Source: Prevotellamassilia sp. (lineage in GTDB: Bacteria; Bacteroidota; Bacteroidia; Bacteroidales; Bacteroidaceae). From it: 43,176 nt of DNA. The DNA is taken from assembly GCA_018383375.1 (NCBI GenBank), contig JAHAWW010000237.1, positions 1 to 43,176 of the forward strand, read 5' to 3'. Position 1 is the stretch's first letter, and each line of letters starts with the position of its first letter. Both the position numbers and the translations under genes were made by a program. Shown one piece after another: positions 42,901-43,176 of this stretch. Below the pieces are notes generated by a model, which ran no database searches, had not been told where the DNA came from, and saw only the letters and a list, made by a program, of their open reading frames with translations.

Positions 42901-42939
42901 AACCCGGGTCATTTTTTTGAATGGCCCGGGTTGTTTTTT
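42901..42939 (+). terminator. Rho-independent terminator
   Basis: AACCCGGG...CCCGGGTT followed by GTTTTTT. Confidence 0.85.
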
Positions 42940-42948
42940 GGGGCTTTG

Positions 42949-43176
42949 CAAGGCCTGAAAGGGCGCAACATAATAGCCCAGGTCGTCAGGCCTGGGTAGT
43001 GGATTATCCTCTAATCTCCGGCCTGCTAAGGTCGGCACATTATAGGAATAAATTATTGAAATAACACATTGATACTTATACACTTGATGTGCCGACCTTA
43101 CAGGCCGGAGCTATAGCGTACATCGTAACCCAGGCCTAACGACCTGGGCTGATATGTTACGCCCTTTCAGGGCTTG
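42949..43176. repeat. ~228-bp nested inverted-repeat (REP/BIME-like) element, reaching the window end
   Basis: Left arm 42949-43040 and right arm 43088-43176 share CTGAAAGGGCG(C/T)AACATA, AGCCCAGGTCGT(C/T)AGGCCTGGGT and TCCGGCCTG..AAGGTCGGCACAT in inverted orientation around an AT-rich centre. Confidence 0.9.

Overview
This is a Bacteroidetes (Bacteroidales/Prevotellaceae-like) chromosomal segment. The call rests on protein families, TTTG-N19-TAnnTTTG-type promoters and type IX secretion features. I recognise about 28 protein-coding genes. They include comM/yifB (5'-truncated), GT4 and GT2 glycosyltransferases, recX, miaB, a nucleoside kinase, rdgB, a PorZ-like protein, HU, a 7TM-HD phosphohydrolase, a sirtuin, a GH2 beta-galactosidase with a discoidin-like C-terminus, a large surface protein, two Ser-type sulfatases, a btuG/btuB vitamin B12 uptake pair behind a cobalamin riboswitch, frr, rsgA, an NfeD-like protein, a TlpA-like protein, tRNA-Arg(CCU), a DsbD-like protein, a DUF4294 protein, rnr, a DUF4143 AAA ATPase, glmM, bcp, recA and a small lipoprotein. 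Most of the window is ordinary core genome. The less explained material is in the intergenic DNA: (1) a 93-bp tandem array upstream of frr whose repeat junctions rebuild a promoter, with only the frr-proximal copy matching the -7 consensus; (2) three 33-bp iteron-like repeats overlapping the promoter of an AT-richer DUF4143 ATPase gene; (3) a ~228-bp nested inverted-repeat element at the right end of the window; (4) two dispersed, ungapped 46-bp elements with TAAGGAC/GTCCTTA ends; (5) a multi-hairpin HU leader; (6) a sulfatase whose best start codon appears to be ACG. No CRISPR array, IS transposase gene, prophage or recognised defence operon was found.
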